Assembly (NCBI GenBank): GCA_950295325.1
Contig: OX485808.1
Coordinates: forward strand, 13,082,501-13,146,500
Length of the DNA: 64,000 nt
Reading direction: 5' to 3'
Origin: Polytrichum commune
Taxonomy: Eukaryota; Streptophyta; Polytrichopsida; Polytrichales; Polytrichaceae
Shown here in pieces: positions 46,973 to 59,500 of this stretch. Positions within the stretch are counted from its first letter, which is position 1, and each line of letters opens with the position of its first letter. Made by a program: the position numbers and the translations under genes. The notes under the pieces are model-generated. The model worked only from the letters and a program-made list of their open reading frames with translations. It was not told the origin of the DNA and did no database searches.

Positions 46973-49900
46973 TCAAACATTGAACCGGAAGAGCATAACA
47001 TCACCCTCTTTCACAGTGTACTCCTTGCCCTCGGCCCGCATCTGTGTTCATAAAGAAACTGCAGTAAGCAACTCAATTTTGTCCATTGTGACTTCATTAT
47101 GTTATTAGACTTGTATAAACAAGAATGTTAACTTGAACACAAAGAAATTATAATTTCAGTGCACATAACAGAGTGGTGTAATCCAGAAATAGTGCTGCAC
47201 AGTACTGCCAGTTTCAATCACCCATGTGATGCAATAATCATTTCTCCACACATAGGAATTGATCGCATTCTAGCCAATGGCAGCATACCATACACATTTA
47301 TGCATTCTTGGTGATAATTAATTATGTATGAAACGGACAGGCATGAAAGGTATTCTACAACAAACAATTAGATGTAAACTTGACTACATCTGCTTGGTTT
47401 TAGGAATATGATGACTCACAAACCTTTTTGCACATGATTCAGAAAATGTGCTCAGTCCTAAAAGAACGATACTAAAAGTAGAAAATAAATTATTTTACCA
47501 AAAGACACCAAGTTTGACAGCAAAGAAAGAGGCTCACCAGTCCTTTATCTTTTGCAGCAGTATATGAGCCAGCTTTAACATAATCGTCATAACCAATCTG
47601 CTCATACAGGATGATGGAAAAGTCAGTGAAATTCTCAATGTGGCGGGAATCTCTTGCCAATGCAATGCTCGATTAACAACTAGGAGGAAGATTTTGGTCC
47701 TGGTTCCTACTGTAAAAGTGAGGTGGAAAAGAAGATATCATCAATAAGCCTCCAGTATCTACTATTGGGGAGATGGCAACAAAGAATGTCACAGAGTGAT
47801 AAGTTTATCAGAACTGTCTATTGTAAAAACACCCAAAAAGCATCTCAATTAAATTCCATAATTTTACCATGCATTGAATAACAAGCTGGTCACTCTCCAA
47901 ATCTGAGATATTCCTATATATGCACCACATGTTTGACATTTAAATGGAAAGCTGTAAGGGCTTACAGTTTCTGCACGAATGAAACCTCGTTCAAAGTCTG
48001 TATGGATGACTCCTGCTGCCTGCGGTGCTGTCATCCCTGCCAAAATTGTCCATGCCCTTGTCTCCTGCAATAGTTACGCATGAGGACATTGCTTAGGTAA
48101 GCGTTTCTTTGCACAATACATAGCATTCTTGAGCATTTGTAAGGATGTTCAAGAATAAATTTTCTAGGTCCTTGAGTACATGCATGAATGCCAAGCATAA
48201 TCAAGTGACAAGGTCTCATAGTTAACACCTCATTGTTGCCTATCTTTGGACATAAAGCCTTATCCCAACTACCGAAATTCAATTAAAGCGGTGCGTCCCA
48301 ACTGGATTCATTTTTAGGCTATCTGGATTACTTAAGAATTATTTCATTTGCATTAGCACCTAAATAGGCTACTTAAGAATGCTATGTGGTGGCTTAAGGC
48401 TGGGCCAATAGCTGTATTCACAACTTTGAGCTCATGAGCTGATAGCAATACAGGGCCAAAATACATTGTCAGATCCTGGAGATTTTCCTTTTACACATTT
48501 GAGAACTTCAAGGGGACGAATATACTCTTTCTAACTGTAAAAATAATAATAATTCGATCCATTAATGAACAAGAATGAAGGGATGGAGGCATTTGAGGCA
48601 ATTTCAAAGCGATCAACCTACAAGATTGTAGACCCCAAAACATCGATAGCACATAGTAAAGTTGAGTACCTTCTCTCCTGAAGTGAAGTATGTTCGCAAT
48701 CCAAGCAAGTTATAGGTGGCTCGAACAAGTGAGCCCAAGCCCCCTTCATTAACACCGAGTGACTGCAAGTAATCATTCCTCTCTTCGGGATCAAGCTCAG
48801 TCAATTCTGCCTCCACCTGCATGAGCAAGTATAACTCCTGTAGTGGTCAGGCTAAGTAATTTTGTTGACATGTCTATTCTTGATTGGCTTTGAGGAGGCA
48901 CAACATCACCTGTAATGGGTGACCCTGCTATGGCCTACCCACTAGGTCCGGTAATGGACATGTATCACCTTGCCATCAACTGTAGTAGGCACCCAATACC
49001 TAGCTCCCTGTTATTGCGGTTCAATAAGTTGGGCACCTACTATAGCCCATGGCACAGCTCCTTGAATCCATAACCTAGTTCGTAGTGATCAGGCTAAGCT
49101 AATTTGTTGCCACGTCTTTGATTAATTGGCTACGAGGAGGCACATAATCACACATAATGGATGACCCTGCCATGGCCTGACCACTACGTCTGGTAATGGA
49201 CGCATGCTGCCCTGTACAGTAATCAACTATTGTAGGCACTCAATATCTAGTTCATATGTGCTCAGTGGAATAACCAACCTCACAAGCTGCCAACAGGAGG
49301 AAGATAAGTGCAGATTGTACAACAAAATTTTCTGTTGCATTTTACCATGTGGTAATGTGGCAAGAAAAAAATCAAAAGTAAGGAAGCAAAAATTCTTAAC
49401 GATTCCATCATACCCAAAGACCTGTAACCTGAATTGACATGTCTCCAGAGATACGTACCTGGGCAGATACCACAACCACCTCTGCATTAAGATCAGCTGC
49501 GCACTTTTTAACCTTTTGGACATGTGGATTTCCAGAAGAATCTGCGAGTTCTGTCTCCGCTACGTTGGCAGCAAAAATGACTGGCTTCATGGTGAGCAAA
49601 CAAAGTTGTTGGACCAGCTTACGTTCCTCTTCTGTCAAAGGCACAAGTCTTGCTGGCTGTCCTGCTAGCAAAGCTTCATTTATTCTTTGAAGAGCTACCA
49701 TTTCCACCTCTTCCTGTAATATTCAGAAAGTAATTGGGTGTCAGCCAAATATTTTTACCAGGACATACATGACATACAAATACAAATCCAAACAACAAAG
49801 ATGCTCCTATGAATGATCAGTCAAATATCCCGATGTCTGAATTTTTAAACTCCAATGACAAAGGAAATGAAATTGCCAAAATTTGATTGAAATACATATG

Positions 49901-52388
49901 CAATACCATTGCCTTGACTTGAGGATCCTTCACTCTGCCCTTCTTCAGTCTTTCCAACCTCTTCTCAATCTGCAAACTTCAAGTTTCATGTGTTTAGGAA
50001 CAAAACTTCAAAAGGTTGAAGTACGAGCAAAGGGTGACGTCTTATCAGAACTTGAGACCCATGTTGCATAGAGTATGTAAAATGATTACCAGAGATTCAA
50101 GCTCATTTTCCACATTGGCAATAAATTTAAGATTGTATTCTATAAGAGCACAACTACAAACTCAGGATACAAATAACAACTTTCCTGCTCTGATCACATT
50201 CCTTGATATCTCAGATTATTCATTCCATGACAAAAGGAGACTTAAGGATTCTTCTTCACATTTTCTCATCATAGTTTTTCAAAAATACAAAATACTAATA
50301 CTGGTTGTGCACAAAGGTTCCTGAAGCCTAAAAAACATCAGTAAGATCTTCTATGCAGACAGTAATATAGAGAGGATTGCCTCAAAGTTGTAGCATTATA
50401 GGAATTGTTAACCTGAAACATGTCTGAAAATGCGAGCTCTAGGTTGATAATGTCAATGTCGACCTCAGGATCGATTTTTCCATTAACGTGGATGATGTCA
50501 TTATCCTCAAAGCACCGCACCACCTTCCTAGCCATAGATGCAACAACTTTAGCACACACATGTGCAAGGCCCACAAATAAACAAGACCCAGGGTACCCAA
50601 CCTTTTGAAGACTACCTTGCCCTCAAGATTACAGCACCTAATAATTGCAAGATGTCAAGGATTCAACCAGATTCACAAGTGCATAGATCAAGCACACAAA
50701 AGTGTCACCTGAACAATACAGTCTACTTCTCGAATGTGCGATAGAAATTTGTTGCCAAGACCCTGCAAGGGATTCACAGAGTCACATCATGTGGCATCAG
50801 AAACCCCCCATTCAATCTGTAATTTCAGTGATCACAAAGAAGGTGAAGGCATCATGGCCAATTGACAGAATGCAGAAGGTTTTTACAGTGTAAATCAGGA
50901 TTAATGTTGATCATAGGAAGAGATTCAACAGTGTATCTTAAGTCTGCTTCATTGTTTGAGTCACATATCAACACACTGAGCTAATATCAACAACCCTTAT
51001 GATGTGAGTATCAACAACAAAACACATCTCTGAATCAGTCAAGACGTTGTGGTTAAAAAAATGTGCTCTAACTTGACTCTTGGCAATCACTCTCTTTAAA
51101 CATCACCCATTTTCACTATTGACAGATTTATCTGTGCAATTGCAGGCTGCAGGCCTAGTTCATATTCATTTGAAAAACTCTTCCACAAATATTAATAGCT
51201 GGACTGAAAGAGGAGGATAACTTCTTCACATTTACAGAATCAAAATGCAAAATTCAGTAAGTAATTTTAGACCCAGGCAGCACCATACCTCCCCTTGGCT
51301 CGCACCTTTCACAAGACCTGCAATGTCCACAAATTCAACAGAGGTGGGCACAATTTTTTGAGACTTGCTCAGCTGAGACAGAACATCCAGCCTTGGGTCC
51401 GGTACAGCTACAATACCAACATTGGGTTCTATTGTGCAGAAGGGGAAATTTGCAGCTTGCGCTTTGCCATTCTCCACCTAACCCAATTCCCCAATTGATA
51501 AAATAAAAACACACTGTGAGCCAATATAACCTCACTGCATCATTCCATGGGTATCTTGCAAATTTGTGCACCACTGCATTCACTTAAGCAAGAAACGATA
51601 CCAGAAAGACATGTTTTTGAAAGAGATTGAATTATGTGCTCATAATTTGTTAACGAATCCAGGCTCAATAGTCAACATCATTGGTGGGGCCTATGTGGCC
51701 TTCTTATGGCTCACTGTCAGTGGACTTTGATGATTCGTAACAACTCGAGCTCCAAAACGTTCTGGGATTGGCCTGGCTTCATCGGATACATTTACGGATG
51801 CAGAGAAATTTCAACCTCGCAAATTTGAGTAGTACATCGCAGCAACAAATATTGGCCCATTTAACTTACATGTCAACGAGAGGAAGATGATGTTTCTTAC
51901 CAGAGCATTGAATGAGTGGATATTTGCCCACATTTAGTAGAAAACCCACTGTAAGCATATTTGACATAACTGCATTCATTCTATGGGTATCTTGCGGATG
52001 AATTCGCACACCAATGCATTCATCACATATATTATATGTCAAAGAGAAGGAGAGAAGAAGATGATGATGATGATGATGATGATGATGTGTTTCTTACCAG
52101 AGCATTGAAGAGAGTGGATTTGCCCACATTGGGTAATCCTACGATGCCACTTCGCAACGCCATGCTCACTCTGCCACATGAAAATCTTCTGGTCTGTTTG
52201 ATGGGCAGTAATCTTTCGCCTACCAAAGTGGAATTTGAGGACGACACAAAAACGGCGCTCATTGTTGCCCTTGAAGTTCTCGAAATTGTTGCAATGTGGC
52301 GAGAACAGAAGATTGCATGGTGAGTCATTGCCGCTGCCACTCGTGTGCGACAGAGAGCCGCCGGAATGTGAGTCGCCGCCATAGCCAT
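46973..52388 (-). CDS. YCHF: YchF/OLA1-type ATPase-GTPase, organelle-targeted (10 exons)
   Basis: Obg-family P-loop protein of the YchF subfamily, thought to act with ribosomes. Exons (descending) are 52098-52388, 51289-51477, 50709-50762, 50413-50523, 49907-49969, 49459-49713, 48670-48816, 47966-48064, 47538-47597, 46973-47041. The sum is 445 aa and all joins are phase 0. Residues 1-75 are an Ala/Arg/Ser-rich targeting extension ([20 protein letters not shown]). The P-loop GLPNVGKST is at 84-92. [10 protein letters not shown] is the G3 region. NVAE in [10 protein letters not shown] is the NxxE motif that replaces NKxD in YchF proteins and permits ATP use. A coiled-coil insert ([17 protein letters not shown]) follows G3. 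The C-terminal TGS-type domain ends [11 protein letters not shown]. The start was chosen at the first ATG; the GTG five codons earlier is not a plausible plant start. It looks intact. The plastid versus mitochondrial destination is not resolved. Confidence 0.95.
48880..49265. repeat. Tandem duplication in YchF intron 6
   Basis: Two copies about 235-240 bp apart share 'gaggaggcac', 'tgggtgaccctgc.atggcct', 'ggtaatggac' and 'tgtaggca.ccaata.ctag'. They lie between exons 7 and 6. Confidence 0.78.
51600..51850 (+). repeat. Dispersed repeat fragment in YchF intron 1
   Basis: Shares 'gaaagacatg', 'ttgaaagagatt', 'ctatgtggccttcttatggc' and 'tcactgtc.gtggactttgat' with 60380-60640. The first half also belongs to the 350-bp dispersed family, so this looks like a longer or fused variant. 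Confidence 0.75.
51862..51960 (-). pseudogene. Broken copy of the YchF exon 1 end with intact splice donor
   Basis: Bases 51862-51960 match 52029-52130 at an offset of about 197 bp. They carry the former P-loop codons (now with substitutions and a shifted frame) and the unchanged donor context 'gctctggtaagaaac' on the minus strand. The copy sits in intron 1, so it is a decoy 5' splice site. A second, overlapping duplication in the same intron has an offset of about 436 bp ('atgggtatcttgc' at 51547 and 51983). Confidence 0.8.
52058..52088. repeat. ATG/CAT trinucleotide repeat beside the YchF exon 1 donor
   Basis: About nine tandem triplets in intron 1, beginning roughly 10 bp after the exon 1 splice donor on the minus strand. 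The mutated copy at 51885 has only two triplets. Confidence 0.88.
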
Positions 52389-53582
52389 GGGTTTAGTGTT
52401 CACTAAACCCTACACTACAATCCCTAAACAAAACCCAATTCTATAGATATTGAAGCATCAAAATGCACATGGTTTGGCAGTTCAGACCAAAAACAAGGTA
52501 AAATGAGAATGGAGTGTTGATGAATCCACACAGGGATGATTCATACCATCACAAAACTCTGGGAATTCCCAATTTCTCCTTGAAACCTTGCCAGGCTTCT
52601 ACATAAGTATGTTGTGCTAATTTTTTTGGAAGTTTTGAGGAAAAGGCTTTCATGGGTTGAGCTACAATGATGTTCCTGCGCTTTGTGTGTGTATGTGACT
52701 TCTTTGGGACTGATGAGGAAGCCCAATCTGTTGCTTATCCATTCCCAGGGTTTTGTGACCTGAAGCACACAGTCGTCCAGCGTTTCTCGTCCGCCGAACG
52801 AACGAACGAACGAACGACTTCGTCCGAACCTTTGCTCGCTGTCGTCCAAAAGTTCCTCAGTCTGACCGCCAACTTAGGTCTCTCCTCTTAATCAGTTTTA
52901 GTACTTACATGAATTCCCAGTTTTGTTCCTTTGAGCAAGCATGAATGACGAGTGTAGTAAGTAATCATCGATTCCTGGGTTATCCCTGGTCAGTCAGAAA
53001 TTGAAGCTGTAAGAAAGGATAGATTCGAGGATGTTGAGTGGCAATTCTGAAACTGTAAAGAATTATTATCTTGATTGAGGGTAAGATTCATTGGCATCTG
53101 TGAAACTATTTGCTCCAAACTGCAATTTCAGTTGTTCCAACAAGATTCTTGGATTGTTGAGTCATCTGATGTCCAATTCCCTGCGATTGAGTGGCCTTGC
53201 TACTGATCCATATTTCCCCTCTTCATTCAACCCTAATTTCTGGCCCCCTGTAACTTCAACCTAATCTGCAGTAAAGACATTCCATCACCTGTCTGATCAT
53301 CAAATTTCATAGGAGTTGGCCACGCCAATCCTAACTTACCGTTTCTTCAGGAAAAATTGGCCAGAAGACCCAGGTAGTCTAATTTAGTCTCTTTCAGTGT
53401 CATCATGTATTAGGTTTGTTCGGTCATGCTCTTGACACGGTTGAGTTAAATGCACAAATGTCGGTTGCATCATTCCTTCTTATTAGGTGGCAGTCTGAAG
53501 AATTGAGAAGCAAGCATCAAATGCAACGACAAGGTCACTGATGGTGTAGTTAGAATTTTTTTTCAACCCTGCTGAATCAGAG
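52389..53582. promoter_or_regulatory. Intergenic region between divergent YchF and ABCG genes
   Basis: About 1.2 kb separates the two starts, so it must hold both promoters. It contains an AACG tetranucleotide repeat at about 52797-52818. No TATA box or known motif can be named with confidence. The minus-strand open frame at 52541-52849 shows no family features. Confidence 0.5.
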
Positions 53583-56500
53583 ATGGCAGGACACAAAAAG
53601 GCTCCGAATATGGGCGACTCCTCCACATTGTTTGCAAGCAAAAACAGAGAAGGGGGGGCTCAGTCACCAGGCTCTTACTACCGAGTTCATGCATGTCAAA
53701 ATCAGCTTTCTAGGGCATCACCACAATCCAATGCATCAAGAGTCTCGAAACTTGAAGATTCTTCACTTTCAATGAAGGAGTATCAATATGCAATGCCATC
53801 TGGGTATCGTCAACTGCAATCTACCGCGGAAGAAGACTATCGCTACAACATGCGAGAATCATCATCTACACAACTGGCATCAAGATCATCACCACAACTA
53901 CAACCACAATCAAATGCAAAATCTTCACAACATCTTGATTCTTCAGTTTCCGTGAAGGAGTGTGCAGTAATGCCACCTTGGAGGACACCGAGAACAAATG
54001 ATGACTGGAGAAAGTATGGGCCATTGGAGAAACAAATACTACCAGTAATCAGCTCAAGGGTTATGTCTATGTCACCACCCGGTGGTACACAAGGTCGGAT
54101 GAGTCAACCACCTGTGAGCTTGAACTTGCAATATCCAAAAGATGGTGCAAAATCATCAGCGGTGATTGCCACTGATTCTCTTGACGTGAATTTCACTCCA
54201 AGATCAATCTTCATCACAATCAGTCCTCCTACTCCTCGTAGTCCTCTTTATCCTCTTGCTGTCTCCGAGAACAGTCCTTCTTCACCACGAGAAAGTTTGG
54301 ATCCATCGAAGCCTAATAGCTTCATTCCCATCCCAATTGCATCTGGAGGATCATCGTCACCGCGAGATGAAAAAAACCTCCCGGAACAACATCAACGATC
54401 TGGACAAGAAGTTTGGGCAAATTCAGGATCTCCTCGTCATTCTTACCAAGACATCTCACCACTACAAGGGCTGAGAAAACCGCCTCCTCTTTCCTCCAGA
54501 TCTGATTACCAAGCATTCACATTCTGCGCTTCTCAAAGGTCCACTCAAAAATTTAGCAATACTTCGAAGAATTCCTCCAGTAGTGTCACTTCAAGAGGCC
54601 GACGTCGATCATCGACAACCGTGTGTCGTCGTGACCAAAGACTCCGAGAGCGGTCTCCGAAACCCTTGAGTCCTAAAACTCCTCCAAGTCGGAGTAAAGA
54701 ACGTCGTCTGAAAGATAACACGGAGGGCAAATTTGAAGGCTGTCTTCCAAAGTCTGGAAGGAAGGCATTAAAGAGGGAGTCCAACCGAAGGCCAAGAGTT
54801 TCGGGAAACATAAAATGCACTGAGCTTGATGATGATAACAATGTTAACAACAACAAAGACGCATCCAAGAACACACGGAAGGCTGAGAACTCCATACCGG
54901 AGAACCGAAAGTTGTGTCCACCAAATGAATTACAGCGTGCGGTAGCGGGGTGCGAAGATAGGTCACAATTTGTTGAAAAACATCACCAAGAGGGAGTGGT
55001 GTTGTCCTGGGAAAACTTGACAGTGATTACCAAGTGAGAAAACCAACCAAGAACCTCTAACACTGAAACTTCAATTCTCATTTGTAACCTAACCTTCACA
55101 GTCTGATATTTGGGTTTTTCGAGAATGTAGAGCGATAGACATTGTGATTCGTGTTTCTACGTTTGCATACAGGTCAGTCGCTAGGTAATGGTTGCAAATC
55201 TGAATGGAAGCTTATGTCCATGATCGATTCTCGTATGTGTCCAAAATTGTTTTTGCATCTGATTTCACTAATTGAAATGCAGTGAAGTGGCGTGTACTTG
55301 AATCTAGAATTTTTGTTTGCACTGATGTGCTGATCGACATGGATACAGAGGTAAAAAGAGACAGAGGAAAATTCTTCTGGACAACTTGACTGGGCAGGTA
55401 GCAGGTGGGTTCACCGCAATCCTTGGTCCAAGTGGGTCAGGCAAGACAGCATTGCTCAACACATTGGCATGTCAAATTGAAGAAAAAACGGCCACAATTA
55501 GAGGCAACCTGCGGTTGAATGGAAGGAAGTATACGCATGCAGATTTGAAGAAACTCGCAGGCTATGTGACGCGAGATGATGTGTTGAATAATAATTTGAC
55601 TGTTGAAGAAACTTTGAAGTATACCTCGAAGCTGCGATTAGAGCCCACTTTGAGAGACTCTGAAATGTCCCAAAGAGTTGAGGATGTCATTCGTGAGGTA
55701 AGTAATTATACCAATCTTTGAACGCTTCCACTTTTTAAAACTCATCAGAGTTAGGTTACTTGTCGTCACAGAAATCTTGCAAAAGAGCTACTAAAATATT
55801 CATTGGAGATCTTGATGTTTCTTCACATACACAACACGTTGAATCCATGGTTCAAAACTGTGATTAGAGCTCACTTTGGGAGATTCTGAAATGTCACAAA
55901 GAGTTGAGGATGTCATTCGTGGGATAAGTAATTATACCAATCGTGGAACAGCGATTACACTTCAAAATCATCAGGTTAGGTTACTTGATGTCACAGAAAT
56001 GCTGTAGGAGTACTAACATTTTCTTTGGAGATCTTGATGATGTCTTCTGCACATAATGTAAGCATGCTTTAAACAGACACTGGTAGTTCTGCACCCACTT
56101 CTTGTAGGATACGAAACACGCAATTAGTGGGAGATGATTAGTGAATCCAAATCATGATGCCTGTAGCCATTTCTCTAATATTTTTTGGAGCTCAAATGAA
56201 TATCTTATTCTTGTCAAAGTGAAGTTCTCTTTCTTATTATGTAAAGGATCGTCACATAGGTCCCCCTCAATTATGTTGACTATGGAGCCTAGAATGGTTA
56301 GGAGATTTTGAGCACATACTTTGTTCATTTTTAAACACATGATGCCTTTTTGGTGTCCCTTCTTAGATCCACACCTAACCCTAACTGCACACCACTCAAA
56401 TATAACTGTGTGTTTAAGATGAGTAACCGATAGCTTACGAAATTCTTAATGGGGAGTTCATAGGGTGATGCAGATGGGATTAGGTCATGTTCGAAATGCA

Positions 56501-59500
56501 GTAATTGGAACTGCAAAAAGAAGTGGCATAAGTGGCGGCGAACGAAAACGTGTGCGCTTAGGCATGGAGCTTCTCACTCAGCCCCAACTGCTCTTTCTTG
56601 ATGAACTGACCTCAGGTATATTTTGGGAGTGATTAACTTACTCCTTGATCCATAAACCTCATGACAACCTCAGAGGATGTCGGCAAAGTCCTCAGATGGA
56701 TTACAAGGCCACAGCAGGTGAAGGATTATTGTTTCTATTGCAAGTTCCAACATTTCTTGTTCCATGTTCCAACATTTCTTGAATTTCATAGTTAGGGGTT
56801 TGAGTGAGAAGCTCCATGCCTGTATTTATGGTTTAGGTCTTATGTTTGTTCACATGCAAAATTTTGAAAATCCTCTTTAAACCATAATGACATACCTAAA
56901 CCCTAAAGTACGCAAATCCTGCTTGGGAAGTGATCAACTCACTCCCTTGAACCACAAACCTCATGACAGCCTCAAGGATGTTGATGAAATCCTCAGATGG
57001 AATACAAAGTCACAGGAGGTGCACAATTAGTATATTCATTTCGCAATTCCTTGTTTCAACATTCCTTGAATTCTGTATTTAGGGGTTTAAGTGAGAAGCT
57101 TCATGCCTGCATTAATGGTTTAGATCTCATGTTTGTTCGTATACAAGAAATAATGAACAGTAATCACTGTCAACTTAATGCGATCAGCTGGATTTGCTCA
57201 TGCAGGTTTCGACAGCGTGACATCTTTATCACTCTGTTCACAGCTGCGAGCCCTTGCAGATAAAGGCAATTGCACTATCATATGCACCATCCACCAACCC
57301 CAATCCAAAATCTTCAACCTCTTCCAACACCTCATAATCCTCAAAGCTGGAAAGGTTTGCCACCGTACAATGAACTGAACATATCTAACTTGATGAAGAT
57401 ATTCGATTCTTGAATTTTAATTTTCCGTAGCCACAGCAATTAATTTCTCTGAAAAAGGTGGCATGTCTTTCAAGAAACATTTTCTGACATGACCAAGCAC
57501 CAGTTCATGCCAATGACGAATTTATTTTAACATTTTATGTTTTTTCCATGCAAATTGTGGTGCATTGACATGCAGACGGTGTATCATGGGAAAGCATCTG
57601 AAGTCTTGAAGTTCTTCGAGGACTCAGGGTTTTCGTGCCCTAAATACACAAATCCAGCTGATCACGTTTTGGAGGTGATTACTCCCTTGATCCACAATCC
57701 TGATGACAGCCTCAAGGATGTTGACGAAGTCCTCAGACGGAATGCGAAGCCACAGCAGGTGAAAATCATTTAGTATTTGTGTTGCACAATTCAATGACCC
57801 AACATAATTTTTTAATTAGCAGGAGGTATAATCCAATGTTGGACTGGTATATAGGTGAATGCATGGTATTAATAATCAACATAAACAAGGTTATCAAAGA
57901 ACCTACCCATGGGTATCAAAATTGTAATAGCATTCAAATATTGATATTTGGTGGGTACGTCAAGGTGAATTTTTTTTTGTATACTTGAGTTATTATTTAG
58001 GTCAACATCATTCTAAACCATATTGATACCATGGCAATTTTATCTGGATATGAAGGTTCTTGCATGGTATGTAGACCCAAATGATATCCAAAATACCAAT
58101 ATTGTCAATTACCCATACCCTATCAATATCAAAAAATGTGAAAACCTCATTATAGATACCTGAATGGTATCAGAAAAAGAGGATACCAGTTTAACACTGG
58201 TACAATCCATGTTTTCTCTTAATTACATAGAGGTAGAACTAATGAATAAGTAGTACAATTCTTGGATGTAATTTTTTATAATCTACAAAGATAGTATTAT
58301 GGAAGAGAACCAGTGGTAAGACAACGCAATTTCCGTAGTGATTGAATGGTCTTGTCAATACTATGAGAGAATGTTGGGGAGATTGGGGCAAAATGCAAGT
58401 GACACTACAATTTAAGAAGCTTATGATATATAAGGATCTATTTACTAAGGACTTTAAGTAGATGACATTCAAATTCCGGTGTCTAGGTGGACATCCGTTG
58501 GGGTTCCAAACAACCACCTCAAAAGGACCGCAAGCACATGCCATGGCACCAACAATTCTTAGTTCTCCTGCACCGATGCTGTAAAGAGCAATTCCGCAAA
58601 CGCAACGTCTTTTTCACCCAAATCGCTCAAAGCGTTGTTATGGCCCTTCTAATTGGAGGTGTGTTCTTCCAAATTGGCACTTCCCAGGCATCCACCATCA
58701 AACGACAACCAGTTTTGTTCTTCTGTGTGGTCAACCAAGGAGTTTTTGGGGCTCTCAAAGTCGTCAACTCCTTCCCTGGCGAACGGGCCGTTATGTTGAG
58801 GGAAAGAGCTGTGGGAATGTATTATTGTTCAGCTTACTTCATGGCAAAGGTATGGTACTTAATGAAATTCATTCCTTCTACATCACCTTGAAGACACATA
58901 TCTAAGCCGGATGTATTGGGTCACTTTTTTCAATTAGCCCACTTCTCCTTGAATAAGAAACATGTGATTAATACAAGATGATTAGCAAATCCAAATCTAG
59001 GCCACAACCACTTCTCTCCACTATCTGCTCCACTATCAAAGTGAAGCTTCTCTATCTTCTTAAATGGTCATATAAGCTAAGTTGGTAACTTGTCTTGATG
59101 GGGCACCTATATTTGAGAGGTTTGTGGTTGGATGTGATCTAAGAACGGACACCAAAAATATGCATGTTTAAAAGACATTGGATTGCGTGCTCAGAATTTA
59201 TTAATTATTCTAGGTTCCATAGTCACCATAATTGGGGTGACCTATACGATCATTCAAGAAGAACATGAATAATGAATAAGATATTCACTTGCTATTACAA
59301 AATTACAAGGATAATGCCTACCGTCTCGATTCAGATTGCTAAGCATCCTTGATTAATATCTGAGAAGTGGGTGCAGAGTAAAATATAAACATTTAAGACC
59401 TATGTACCTTAGAAGGTTCTATGATCTGCGAAGGTAGTAGATTCTACATCCATGCAGATAACAAAAACTCAAATTAGATATTCATAGATTTTGTAAACCT

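Noticed and set aside
50016-50324. Possible extra YchF exon (text VENELESL on the minus strand near 50100)
   Set aside because: No acceptor is present at a suitable place, and exons 4 and 5 already join to give the expected [14 protein letters not shown] continuity.
53583-55037. A separate Ser/Pro-rich protein gene upstream of the ABC transporter
   Set aside because: The frame's last residues are the first strand of the ATPase domain, and an in-phase GTGAGA donor and AG acceptor join it to the Walker A exon.
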